Position numbers and translations under genes: made by a program. The notes under the pieces are model-generated. The model was given only the letters and a program-made list of their open reading frames with translations. It had not been told where the DNA came from and ran no database searches. This document shows, one piece after another, positions 53,554 to 62,174 of a DNA stretch of 64,000 nucleotides (positions are counted from its first letter, which is position 1; every line of letters begins with the position of its first letter). This DNA is from Clostridium frigoris (lineage in GTDB: Bacteria > Bacillota > Clostridia > Clostridiales > Clostridiaceae). The DNA is taken from contig NZ_JAHLDV010000004.1 of the NCBI RefSeq assembly GCF_018861865.1, positions 62,001 to 126,000 of the forward strand, written 5' to 3'.

Positions 53554-55386
53554 ATGGCTAGAATAGATAAACGTAAACCAACTCAAAAAATAGATATAGG
53601 TATATGGAGAAAGCTTTTTAAATATCTTTCAGAATTCAAAAATGGACTTATATTTTTAGCATTTCTAATGGTTGGAGTGGCAGGTATAGACGTAGTAATG
53701 CCACTACTTACAAAGTATGCAATTGATAATTTTATAGTAGCTAAAACTGTAGATGGCCTTCCTATATTTGCAGTAGTGTATTTTTGTGTTATTGTTTTCC
53801 AAGGATTAAATGTAAGATTATTTATAATACATGCAGGCAAAATAGAAACACACTTGGCCTATCATATAAGAAAGATAGGGTTTAAAAGGCTTCAAGAGTT
53901 ATCTTTTTCATATTATGATACATCCTCTGTGGGGTGGCTTATGGCAAGAATGACCTCGGATATAACAAAACTTAGTGAAATAATATCATGGGGACTGATT
54001 GACATGGTATGGGCACTAGTTATGATGGGTGGATTCATAGGAGTAATGTTTTATAATAATGTAAGATTAACTCTTATATGTATGAGTGTGGTGCCAATTC
54101 TATTTTTAATAGGAATGTATTTTCAAAAGAAAATTCTTAAATCCTATAGAGTTGTTAGAAAATTAAATTCACGATTAACTGCAGATTTTAGTGAAGAGGT
54201 ATCTGGGGCTAAAACTACTAAAACACTTGTAAGGGAAGACGAAAACTTAAAAGAGTTCAAACTAGATGCAGGTAAAATGAGAAGCTCGTCGGTTAAAGCA
54301 GCAGTGTTTTCTGCTCTATTTCTTCCAATTGTTATATCTATGGGAAGTATAGGTGTGGGTTTTGTTTTATGGCTAGGTGGAAAAAGTATTATAGCAGGAT
54401 CATTATCTTATGGTACTTTTGTAATGTTTATTGCCTATACGGTCCAGTTTTTTGACCCTATAAGTCATCTAGCTGGAACAATAGCAGAGCTTCAGAATGC
54501 ACAAGCATCTGCAGAACGAATTATAGATTTAATAGAAACAAAACCTGATATATGGGACAATGAAAATGTTATTAAAAAATATGGCGACTTATTCCATGCA
54601 AAAAAAGAAAATTGGGAAGATATATATGGAGATATAGAGTTTAAGGATGTTTGTTTTACATATAAAAATGGAGAAAAGGTATTTGAGAACTTTAACTTAA
54701 AGGTTAATAAAGGGGAAACTATAGCACTAGTCGGAGAAACGGGTTCTGGTAAAAGCACCTTAGTAAACTTGCTTTGTAGATTTTACGAACCGTCAAATGG
54801 TGAAATCTTAATTGATGGTATAGATTATAGAAAAAGATCATTATTATGGCTTCAATCAAATATCGGATATGTGCTTCAAAGCCCACATCTGTTTAGTGGA
54901 ACAATTAGAGATAATATTATATATGGTAAACTAAATGCATCAATACTCGAAATTGAAAATGCGTCAAAGCTTGTAAATGCTCATAGTTTCATAAGTAAAC
55001 TAGATAAGAAATATGATACGCAAGTAGGTGAAGGTGGAGGAAATTTGTCAACAGGAGAAAAGCAACTTATCTCCTTCGCTAGAGCAATTCTTGCAGATCC
55101 AGCATTATTTGTTCTTGATGAGGCTACATCATCTATAGATACAGAAACAGAAAGAATGATACAAAATGCTATAGAAAAAGTTCTAAGTAGTAGAACTAGT
55201 TTTGTAGTTGCTCATAGACTTTCGACCATTGTATCAGCTGATAAAATTCTTGTTATAAGAAATGGAAATATCACTGAATCAGGCTCTCATAGAGAACTAT
55301 TAAAGAAAAAGGGATATTACTATAGTCTTTATACAAATCAGCTCATAGAGGATAAGGAGATGGAAAGTAAAGGCATATTATCTTAA
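53554..55386 (+). CDS. ABC exporter half-transporter, consensus-site subunit
   Basis: A 610-residue partner of the preceding gene: six membrane helices and an NBD with Walker A GETGSGKST, Walker B LFVLDEATSSID with the intact catalytic Glu, and switch His FVVAHRLST. The signature reads LSTGEKQL instead of LSGGQ. In the head-to-tail NBD dimer this altered signature faces the Asp-bearing Walker B of the first subunit, so both changes fall in one ATP site. The start lies 15 bases after the preceding stop. Confidence 0.9.
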   Translation: MARIDKRKPTQKIDIGIWRKLFKYLSEFKNGLIFLAFLMVGVAGIDVVMPLLTKYAIDNFIVAKTVDGLPIFAVVYFCVIVFQGLNVRLFIIHAGKIETHLAYHIRKIGFKRLQELSFSYYDTSSVGWLMARMTSDITKLSEIISWGLIDMVWALVMMGGFIGVMFYNNVRLTLICMSVVPILFLIGMYFQKKILKSYRVVRKLNSRLTADFSEEVSGAKTTKTLVREDENLKEFKLDAGKMRSSSVKAAVFSALFLPIVISMGSIGVGFVLWLGGKSIIAGSLSYGTFVMFIAYTVQFFDPISHLAGTIAELQNAQASAERIIDLIETKPDIWDNENVIKKYGDLFHAKKENWEDIYGDIEFKDVCFTYKNGEKVFENFNLKVNKGETIALVGETGSGKSTLVNLLCRFYEPSNGEILIDGIDYRKRSLLWLQSNIGYVLQSPHLFSGTIRDNIIYGKLNASILEIENASKLVNAHSFISKLDKKYDTQVGEGGGNLSTGEKQLISFARAILADPALFVLDEATSSIDTETERMIQNAIEKVLSSRTSFVVAHRLSTIVSADKILVIRNGNITESGSHRELLKKKGYYYSLYTNQLIEDKEMESKGILS

Positions 55387-55434
55387 GAGTGTGTGATAAT
55401 AAATTATTTATAATTTTATTAAAACTAGAATTGT

Positions 55435-55478
55435 TAGGGGCGGTTAATAACTTATATTAAAGTTATTAACCGCCCCTA
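55435..55478. repeat. palindrome after the ABC exporter operon
   Basis: Arms 55435-55453 and 55460-55478 (19 bp) pair perfectly around ATATTA. No T-run follows. The outer arm sequence AGGGGCRGTT is shared with the palindrome at 26093-26138. It probably ends the SNF2-ABC transcript, but not as a textbook terminator. Confidence 0.7.
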
Positions 55479-55571
55479 TAAACTTTAACATTTAGTTAAC
55501 ATGGACTTAACTTATGTCAAGTAATATAAAATTGACAAGATATCCAATTTTATCTAAAGGGGTTGCATCCA

Positions 55572-57695
55572 ATGAATGTAAAAGCAATGATTACTAGATT
55601 AGCTACAAAAATTATATTTATAACATCTAAAACTTTCGCAAAGGTTAAAAAATTAAAAGGTTTTAAAAATATTTCAATTCCTATAAAAGTTATTTTGATA
55701 GTAGCTGGAACCTTAGTTTTTTTTATGGTTATAGAAAATGTTATTATATATAGGGTTACTTATAATAAAATAGTAAGCACGAATAAACAAAACATGAAGC
55801 TAGTGTCTAATGAAGTATATGAAAATTTTAAAAATTTGATAAAAATACAAACTAGTGATGTTGAGAAAAATGCTTTAAATGATGATGTTATTGGACTTGT
55901 AAAACATAAAAATAGTACAGAACGTGATGAGTTTAAGATTAAATATAAAGGTGAAATTGTAGAAATGACAAATAAACTAAAGACATATGCTAAAAGTAAC
56001 AAGACTGATGAACATGAGTTCATTACAGATAAAGATGGAGTAATTATAGCTGATAGCGATGAGGAATATTTAAATAGTGATTTAAGTCAAAATGATTACG
56101 CAAAAAAAGCTTTGAATGGTTCGCCTTCCGTAAGTTCAGTATATACATCCGTCGTAAATTTCAAGCCAGTAGTTACATTTGTACAACCAATTAAGGACGA
56201 AAATAATAATGTAATCGGAATAGCTGGAAAAAGTGTATACATAGACTATTTTTCTCAAAGATTTGATAAATTTAAATTCTTAGACGATGGATTTTTATTC
56301 GTGGTAGATAGCTCTCAAAATATAATATATCATCCAGACAAACATCGTATTAATAAAAAGCTTGATATTCCTGAATTGATTAGCCTTACTAAGGACAATA
56401 ACAATTTTAAAAAAGGTAATATGAAGGAATTTACATATAAGACTGGTAAAAATAAATTTAATGCATTTTACATTAGTGTGCCAGAACTTAAAAGTTTAGT
56501 AGTGCTGACAGTAAATGAGAGTAATATGAAAAGTGCTTCTAATACAATAGGAAAACTTATAGTGTTAATGACTTTTATAATGCTAATAGTAATGGTTCCA
56601 ATATGCTATATATGCATAAGGAGAATTTTAAGGCCACTGAATACCCTTGTGAAAAATACAGTAGAAATTTCAAATGGAAATCTTGCAGTTATGAATGTAA
56701 TAAAAAATGATGATGAAATTGGCAAATTAGCCTCCAGTTTTAATATTATGACGGAAAACATTAAATCCTTAGTTTATGACGTAGCTAAGGTAACGGAGGA
56801 GCTTTTGCACATTAACAAAGTTACTGGTACAACGCAGCATAATATAGTAACCGGTATGGAGATAATCACAGAAAATACTCAAGTAGTATCTAATGATACT
56901 GATAAGCTAAATAATGTAATAGATATATGTGTGAGATCATTTGAGTCAATAACTAAAAAGGTTCAAATTATTAAAGAACAATCTACAAATATGTTCTTAA
57001 AGGCTGAGAATATTAAGGAGATTAATAATATAAATATAAGTTCAGTAACTAGCTTAAAATATATAAATAAAGAAAGTACAAATAAATTAAATAGCGTAAA
57101 TGATTCGTTCAAGGAGTTATATTTAGATTTTATGGGCATTAACAATATAGTCGATGTTGTAAATAACATATCTAAAAGAACCCATATATTATCTTTAAAT
57201 GCATCAATTGAAGCTGCGACAGCTGGAAAATATGGCAATGGGTTTAGTGTTGTTGCTAGAGAAATTAGAAGTTTATCAGAGGGTATTGGTGAACAAATGA
57301 TTAAAATACAAGATATAGTTAGTAGTGTCAATAGTAATATGGTAAGGACTGAAAATAGCATAGTCGAAGTTAATAGGGTTTTTAATGAGCAGGATGGTGC
57401 TATAAATGATACTATTGTAAGTTATAAAAAGGCATTAAGTTCAACAGAAGATATTGCAGGGTCTATTGGAAACATTCACTTTAGTATCGATGAATTAAAT
57501 AATGAAAATAGAAGCGTTATAAATAATCTTAAAGAGGTAAATGTTATTTGCAGTGATTTTACAAATTCTGTTGGTCAAATAAGTTCTGTAATTGAAAATC
57601 AATATGATGAAACTAAGAATATGGATGGTCTAGTACAACAATTAGAAGATTCAACTAACGAACTTAGGGAAAAAATGAATAAATTTAATTTATAA
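55572..57695 (+). CDS. methyl-accepting chemotaxis protein
   Basis: A 707-residue transmembrane chemoreceptor. A basic cytoplasmic start of about 40 residues precedes TM1 (about 43-62). The extracellular double-Cache-like sensor (about 65-325) includes DEHEFITDKDGVIIADSDEE and FVQPIKDENNNVIG. TM2 lies at about 330-355, followed by a HAMP domain and the signalling domain, whose hairpin tip reads ISKRTHILSLNASIEAATAG. The tip deviates slightly from consensus but keeps the key Asn/Glu/Ala positions. The ATG at 55572 is nine bases after AAAGGGG. The ligand is unknown; Cache sensors usually bind small metabolites. Confidence 0.9.
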   Translation: MNVKAMITRLATKIIFITSKTFAKVKKLKGFKNISIPIKVILIVAGTLVFFMVIENVIIYRVTYNKIVSTNKQNMKLVSNEVYENFKNLIKIQTSDVEKNALNDDVIGLVKHKNSTERDEFKIKYKGEIVEMTNKLKTYAKSNKTDEHEFITDKDGVIIADSDEEYLNSDLSQNDYAKKALNGSPSVSSVYTSVVNFKPVVTFVQPIKDENNNVIGIAGKSVYIDYFSQRFDKFKFLDDGFLFVVDSSQNIIYHPDKHRINKKLDIPELISLTKDNNNFKKGNMKEFTYKTGKNKFNAFYISVPELKSLVVLTVNESNMKSASNTIGKLIVLMTFIMLIVMVPICYICIRRILRPLNTLVKNTVEISNGNLAVMNVIKNDDEIGKLASSFNIMTENIKSLVYDVAKVTEELLHINKVTGTTQHNIVTGMEIITENTQVVSNDTDKLNNVIDICVRSFESITKKVQIIKEQSTNMFLKAENIKEINNINISSVTSLKYINKESTNKLNSVNDSFKELYLDFMGINNIVDVVNNISKRTHILSLNASIEAATAGKYGNGFSVVAREIRSLSEGIGEQMIKIQDIVSSVNSNMVRTENSIVEVNRVFNEQDGAINDTIVSYKKALSSTEDIAGSIGNIHFSIDELNNENRSVINNLKEVNVICSDFTNSVGQISSVIENQYDETKNMDGLVQQLEDSTNELREKMNKFNL

Positions 57696-57713
57696 AAATA
57701 TAATATACAAATA

Positions 57714-57748
57714 AAAAAAAGAAACCAAATAATTATTTGGTTTCTTTT
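57714..57748. terminator. bidirectional terminator between the MCP and gltX
   Basis: AAGAAACCAAATAA pairs with TTATTTGGTTTCTT, flanked by A-runs on the left and T-runs on the right, serving both convergent genes. Confidence 0.9.
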
Positions 57749-57761
57749 TTTTATTTGTATA

Positions 57762-59417
57762 TTATTTAAAACTTTGGCTTAATCTTTCAATAACACGTTT
57801 TTCACCCATAGCTTGCATTACTTCATGTAGATCTTGAGTTTGTGTTCTATTAGTTAATGCTACTCTTACAATTGTTGCAACATCTGATAATTGACCTTTA
57901 AACAAATCTGGATTTTTTTTATACGTTTTTGCGTTTTTAGCATATCCAAGGTTTAAAGCCAGTTCTTTAAGCGTTGCAAACCAAGTGTCATTATCATGAG
58001 AAAAATCATATACACCTATATAACTTGAAAGTACACTTCTTACCTCATCCATTGGGATATGATCAGGAAAATTGTAACCTTGCGTAAGGCTAGTGTTATA
58101 AAGATCATCAAAGAAATACACAATATGTTCTTTTACATCTAACCATTTTACAAAATCTTTTCTTGGCTTGTCATTTTCTCTCTCTATATTAAATATCTTT
58201 TTAGAATATTCTTCACTTTCTATTAATAATTCTGCCATTTTAATATCATAATTTTTAGCCCAATTAAGATAAAGTTCATATACTGTAGCTGCATCCATGG
58301 TAGCTATAACATCTTTACTAATATCGTTAAGTTTTAAAATATCAAATAAAGCTCCACTTTTGCTCATATTTTCAAGGGTAATATTAAAGCTTGTGCAAGG
58401 TATATTAACATGCGTATCTCGCCATTCTTGAAAATCTGAATTAATTAAATTTACAAGATATTCAGTTACAGCTACAAAAGGATAACCTTTAGATCTATAA
58501 AATTCAACTGAGATTTCTGGGTCTTTTCTCTTGCTAAGCTTGCGTTTTGATGTTCCATCCATTTTCATAATTGTAGGTATATGAGCGTATTCTGGGGGCG
58601 TAAAGCCCAATAGTTCAAACAACTGTAAATGTATAGGGAGAGATGAAAGCCACTCCTCACCACGAATTACATGGGTTGTTCCCATTAAATAATCATCTAT
58701 AGCATGAGCAAAATGGTATGTTGGAATTCCGTTTGTTTTAAGAATTACAATATCTTGGTCATTTTCTGGCATACTTATGGTACCTTTAATTAAATCATTA
58801 CAAACAACTCTTTTCCCACATTCCTCAGGTGCTCTAAGCCTTATAACATAAGGAGTACCCTTTGCGAGCTCAGAAGTAATTTCATCCATTGTTGAATTCC
58901 TGTGAATGGCCCATTTTCCGTGATATCCGGTATTAATTTTAAGTTCTTGTTGAATTATTCTTGTTTTATCTAAATCTTCTGCAGTGCAAAAGCAAGGATA
59001 AGCGAGGCCCTTTGATATTAGAGATTTTACAAAGGCATGATATATATTAATTCTGTCGCTTTGCTTATATGGACCATAAGCACCTTTCTCGCTAGTAGAA
59101 TCTATAACGCCTTCATCAAAGTTAATACCAAAATCTCGAAGCGTGTTAGTGCTATCTTCAATGGCACCAACTACCTCTCTTTTTTTGTCAGTGTCTTCTA
59201 CTCTAAAATAGAATATACCTTCACTTTGGTGTGCAAGCCTTTCAGATATAAGAGCAGCAAATACACCTCCAAGATGTTGAAAACCAGTAGGACTAGGTGC
59301 ATATCTTGTAACCATAGCATTAGGTTTAAGATTACGTTTTGGGTAAAGATTCCTATAGAATTCTGGAGTTTCTTTTATGTCAGGAAATAATAAATCAGCC
59401 AGTTTTAAATAATCCAT
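57762..59417 (-). CDS. gltX: glutamate--tRNA ligase
   Basis: A class Ic synthetase that charges tRNA-Glu, possibly also tRNA-Gln for the transamidation route. It has 551 residues, longer than most bacterial GluRS (about 480) but like a clostridial long form with an N-terminal extension (MDYLKLADLLFPDIKETPE). The HIGH-type motif is APSPTGFQHLGG, followed by FRVEDTDKKREV, and the KMSKS-type loop is KRKLSKRKDPE. The ATG at 59417 is spaced nine bases from AAAGG; the ATG three codons upstream overlaps that ribosome site. Expression appears controlled by the short T-box-like leader upstream. Confidence 0.94.
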   Translation of the reverse strand: MDYLKLADLLFPDIKETPEFYRNLYPKRNLKPNAMVTRYAPSPTGFQHLGGVFAALISERLAHQSEGIFYFRVEDTDKKREVVGAIEDSTNTLRDFGINFDEGVIDSTSEKGAYGPYKQSDRINIYHAFVKSLISKGLAYPCFCTAEDLDKTRIIQQELKINTGYHGKWAIHRNSTMDEITSELAKGTPYVIRLRAPEECGKRVVCNDLIKGTISMPENDQDIVILKTNGIPTYHFAHAIDDYLMGTTHVIRGEEWLSSLPIHLQLFELLGFTPPEYAHIPTIMKMDGTSKRKLSKRKDPEISVEFYRSKGYPFVAVTEYLVNLINSDFQEWRDTHVNIPCTSFNITLENMSKSGALFDILKLNDISKDVIATMDAATVYELYLNWAKNYDIKMAELLIESEEYSKKIFNIERENDKPRKDFVKWLDVKEHIVYFFDDLYNTSLTQGYNFPDHIPMDEVRSVLSSYIGVYDFSHDNDTWFATLKELALNLGYAKNAKTYKKNPDLFKGQLSDVATIVRVALTNRTQTQDLHEVMQAMGEKRVIERLSQSFK

Positions 59418-59455
59418 ATTAATCATCCTTTCTTATGTAAGTATTTTAATTTAAA

Positions 59456-59556
59456 ATAAAAAACCTCTCATCCTTTAATATAATAGGACGAAAGGTAAAC
59501 TTCTGCGATACCACCTAAATTGAAATTATACACACTTATCTTTTTTATTACATTTA
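59456..59556 (-). promoter_or_regulatory. T-box-like antiterminator/terminator leader of gltX without Stem I
   Basis: On the minus strand, AATTTAGGTGGTATCGCAG (59503-59521) matches the T-box sequence, with TGGT to pair with a tRNA ACCA end. Next comes an 11-bp terminator stem, CCTTTCGTCCT / AGGATGAGAGG, and TTTTTT. The leader starts only about 35 bases before the T-box, so the specifier-reading Stem I has no room and none of its conserved elements are seen. Confidence 0.75.
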
Positions 59557-59562
59557 AATTTA

Positions 59563-59591
59563 ATTATACATATATTTTTGTGAAATGTCAA
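59563..59591 (-). promoter_or_regulatory. sigma-A promoter of gltX
   Basis: On the minus strand: TTGACA (59591-59586), 17-base spacer, TATAAT (59568-59563), both exact. Predicted start near 59556. Confidence 0.85.
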
Positions 59592-59866
59592 TATACAATG
59601 GTTTATAATCTTTGGAGGATTAAATCAGATACATATATTCACTTTTTTTGATAAAGACCATATGTTAGTAGTAGAGGAGGAATATTGTGTTTAAAATTCT
59701 CATAGATTATGAAAAAGAAATAAATATATATTAATGTATAGGTTTTCATAATATGATATAATATATAAAATAAAGAAAGTTTTATAAGAAAAATTAGTTC
59801 TAAACTTATATATAGGCATATTGTAACGAAATAGATGTAAGAACATAAAAGTGAGGTGAAAATAAT
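59592..59866. other. intergenic region between gltX and the S51-like gene
   Basis: On the plus strand, GAGGAGG is followed after six bases by GTG and a 15-codon ORF (MFKILIDYEKEINIY) ending near 59733, probably a gene remnant or leader. TATAAT at 59757-59762 could be the -10 of the next gene, although no -35 was found. No Stem I T-box elements are seen on the minus strand. Confidence 0.4.
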
Positions 59867-60517
59867 ATGGGCGCTTTAGTTTTGCTCAGTGGTTTTACGA
59901 AAAAGGATAATGTGAATTTAATAAAGAGGATCAAAGAAATATTTTTAGATAGAAAATATACTGTGAGTTATATACCTTCAATAACTGATAAGAAATTAGA
60001 AAATTTTAAAAACACAAAAATGCAATTACGTGAATATGGAAATTTTGAATTTAACTATTTTGATATAGATGATTTTTGTAGTATAGATACTATAGATGCA
60101 ATATTTAAGTCAGACGTAATATATTTATCAGGCGGAAATGCTTATTATTTTTTAAATAACATTAAGAAAAGATATTTTATAACTAGGTTAAGACGATATG
60201 TAAAAAATGGTGGTTGTATTATAGGGTTATGCGCAGGTGCAATAATGATGGCAAATGATATATCAGCTGCACAATTTGGCAGTGAGGATATAGTAGGTTT
60301 ATCAAATCTATCATCTTTAGCACTAGTTGATTTTAATTTTATGCCACATTGGAATAAGCGTAGTAAGTATTTAGATGATATAAAGAAGTATTCTAATAAT
60401 ACCGGGAACACAGTTTATACTTGTAATGACGGAGATGGGATAGTTGTAATTAACAATGAATTACAATTTTATGGAGATATAAATATTATAAAAGAGGGAG
60501 AAATAGAACAAGTCTAA
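59867..60517 (+). CDS. peptidase S51-like (PepE/cyanophycinase-fold) protein with Cys nucleophile
   Basis: A 216-residue class-I-glutamine-amidotransferase-fold protein of the peptidase E family. Family landmarks are VIYLSGGNAYYFL, the nucleophile elbow GLCAGAIMM and the His-bearing FNFMPHWNKRS (His161). Family members use Ser in GxSAG; here the position is Cys122. It may be an active Cys variant or have another function, as the GATase-1 superfamily uses Cys. Ribosome site GTGAGGTGA. Monocistronic between gltX and a MATE gene, with a terminator behind. Confidence 0.78.
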   Translation: MGALVLLSGFTKKDNVNLIKRIKEIFLDRKYTVSYIPSITDKKLENFKNTKMQLREYGNFEFNYFDIDDFCSIDTIDAIFKSDVIYLSGGNAYYFLNNIKKRYFITRLRRYVKNGGCIIGLCAGAIMMANDISAAQFGSEDIVGLSNLSSLALVDFNFMPHWNKRSKYLDDIKKYSNNTGNTVYTCNDGDGIVVINNELQFYGDINIIKEGEIEQV

Positions 60518-60519
60518 TA

Positions 60520-60556
60520 AAAAATCAATGTTATAATTTATTTAACATTGATTTTT
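60520..60556. terminator. bidirectional terminator
   Basis: Arms AAAAATCAATGTTA and TAACATTGATTTTT, nine-base loop, between convergent genes. Confidence 0.87.
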
Positions 60557-60588
60557 ATTAAATTATATTTTTGTTTTGAAGAAATATA

Positions 60589-62016
60589 TTAACTAGCAGT
60601 TCTAGCAATACTAGCTATTTTAATTTTAATCTTATTAAGTTTTAAAATTTGATGTCTTTCTAGTATTTGAAGGGACGTATAAGTATACCTTATAAATATA
60701 GCTGCAGTAATAAAGGATATTACATCTGAAATTGGATAAGCAAGCCATGCTCCGGATACACCCATATCTAAACCAATTACAAATGAATATACAATAGGTA
60801 TAAATACTATTATTTGCCTAAAAATTGACAATTTAAAAGATGCCTTAACTCTGTTTATAGCTTGGCAATAAGAAATTGCTAAATAATATACCCCAATGCA
60901 AGGGAATACAGCTATAACCATTCTAAAAGCCTTAGAGGTTTGTTCAATAATGGCTTTATCATTTATAAATAGGCCTATAAGTTGGTTTGAAAAAATCATA
61001 AATATTGCCCATAATAAAGTTGAACTTACAGAAACTGCAATTATAGATGATTTGACAACTTCTTTTAACCTTGTATAGTTTCCGGCACCAAAATTATAGG
61101 CAGCAATTGGTTGCATAGCTGAGCTTATACCCATTACCGTCATAAATAAAAACATTGAAACCCTTGTTGTTAAACCTATTGTTACAATGGCTGAATCTCC
61201 ACCATAGGAGAATAGTAGATTATTTAATATAGCAGCTACTAATGCATCTGATATCTCTACTATAAATGTTGAAAATCCAACACATACGATTCCAATAGAT
61301 ACTGCCTTATTAAGACTTAATTTAAAAGAAAACTTCAAACTTATTTTTAATTTTATAAATATAATTAAAACATATACAAAAGCTATTATTTGGGATGCAA
61401 CTGTTGCTATAGCGGCTCCTTTTACTCCGTATGAGAATACATTTATTAGAAAATAATCTATAATTACGTTGAAAATTGCTCCAATAGAAGTGCTTAATAA
61501 AACTATTTTGGTGTTTCCGAAAGAAGTTATAATATATGATGCAATTACAGTAAAAGATTGAAAAAGTACACCGATTAAGATTATGCTTATATAATCTTTT
61601 GCAAGAGAAAATGTATTTTTAGAGGCCCCTAGGCTAATTAGGATTTTGTCTTGGAAAACAAAAATGCTAATAGCAATTACGGATACTATTATAAACATTA
61701 GAATTATAGCATTTGGTATAATTACTTTAAGATTTTCAAAATTTTTGTCTCCACAGCTCCTTGAAACGGAAGTTGAAGCACCGATAGCTATAAGCATAGA
61801 TATGGCAAAGAATAGCCTTTGAATTGGGAATGCTATGGTTAAAGCACCTATTGCATTGGCACCGATTGCTTGACCTAAAAACATGGAGTCCACCATGTTG
61901 TACATTTCCGCTACCATTAAGGAGATTATTGCTGGTACTGAGAATTTATATAATAGTTTTCCAATCTTTTCTTCACCAAACATTTTGTTGCTTTCTGTGA
62001 TGTTACTCATTGTCAT
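60589..62016 (-). CDS. MATE-family efflux transporter (copy 2)
   Basis: A 475-residue exporter with 12 predicted membrane helices. Family features are VAEMYNMVDSMFLGQAIGANAIGALTIAFP-type opening (cited by YNMVDSMFLGQAIG) and the second-half repeat PIAAYNFGAGNYTRLKE. It is of the DinF/MepA-like subtype and distinct in sequence from the copy at 44957. The ATG at 62016 follows AAGGGG by 11 bases; an in-frame ATG two codons further in is an alternative. Substrate unknown. Confidence 0.88.
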   Translation of the reverse strand: MTMSNITESNKMFGEEKIGKLLYKFSVPAIISLMVAEMYNMVDSMFLGQAIGANAIGALTIAFPIQRLFFAISMLIAIGASTSVSRSCGDKNFENLKVIIPNAIILMFIIVSVIAISIFVFQDKILISLGASKNTFSLAKDYISIILIGVLFQSFTVIASYIITSFGNTKIVLLSTSIGAIFNVIIDYFLINVFSYGVKGAAIATVASQIIAFVYVLIIFIKLKISLKFSFKLSLNKAVSIGIVCVGFSTFIVEISDALVAAILNNLLFSYGGDSAIVTIGLTTRVSMFLFMTVMGISSAMQPIAAYNFGAGNYTRLKEVVKSSIIAVSVSSTLLWAIFMIFSNQLIGLFINDKAIIEQTSKAFRMVIAVFPCIGVYYLAISYCQAINRVKASFKLSIFRQIIVFIPIVYSFVIGLDMGVSGAWLAYPISDVISFITAAIFIRYTYTSLQILERHQILKLNKIKIKIASIARTAS

Positions 62017-62149
62017 TAAATTCACTACCCCTTAAAATTTCTATTTCTATAATACTATTTTACGCTATTATGCATTTTTTAACATTCACATACTTGCTAG
62101 ATAAAAAGTACGAAATTGCTAACATGTGAGTTTGTGTTGCATGAAAATA

Positions 62150-62174
62150 ACAAAAAAACACCCTAAAATGGGTG
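62150..62174 (-). terminator. terminator of the AraC/GH39 gene
   Basis: Short GC stem CACCC / GGGTG around TAAAAT (plus-strand reading), followed on the minus strand by TTTTTTTG. The stop codon lies inside the stem-loop. Confidence 0.7.

Noticed and set aside
59684-59733. 15-codon ORF with a strong ribosome site upstream of the S51-like gene
   Set aside because: Too short to support as a gene; recorded as an intergenic note.
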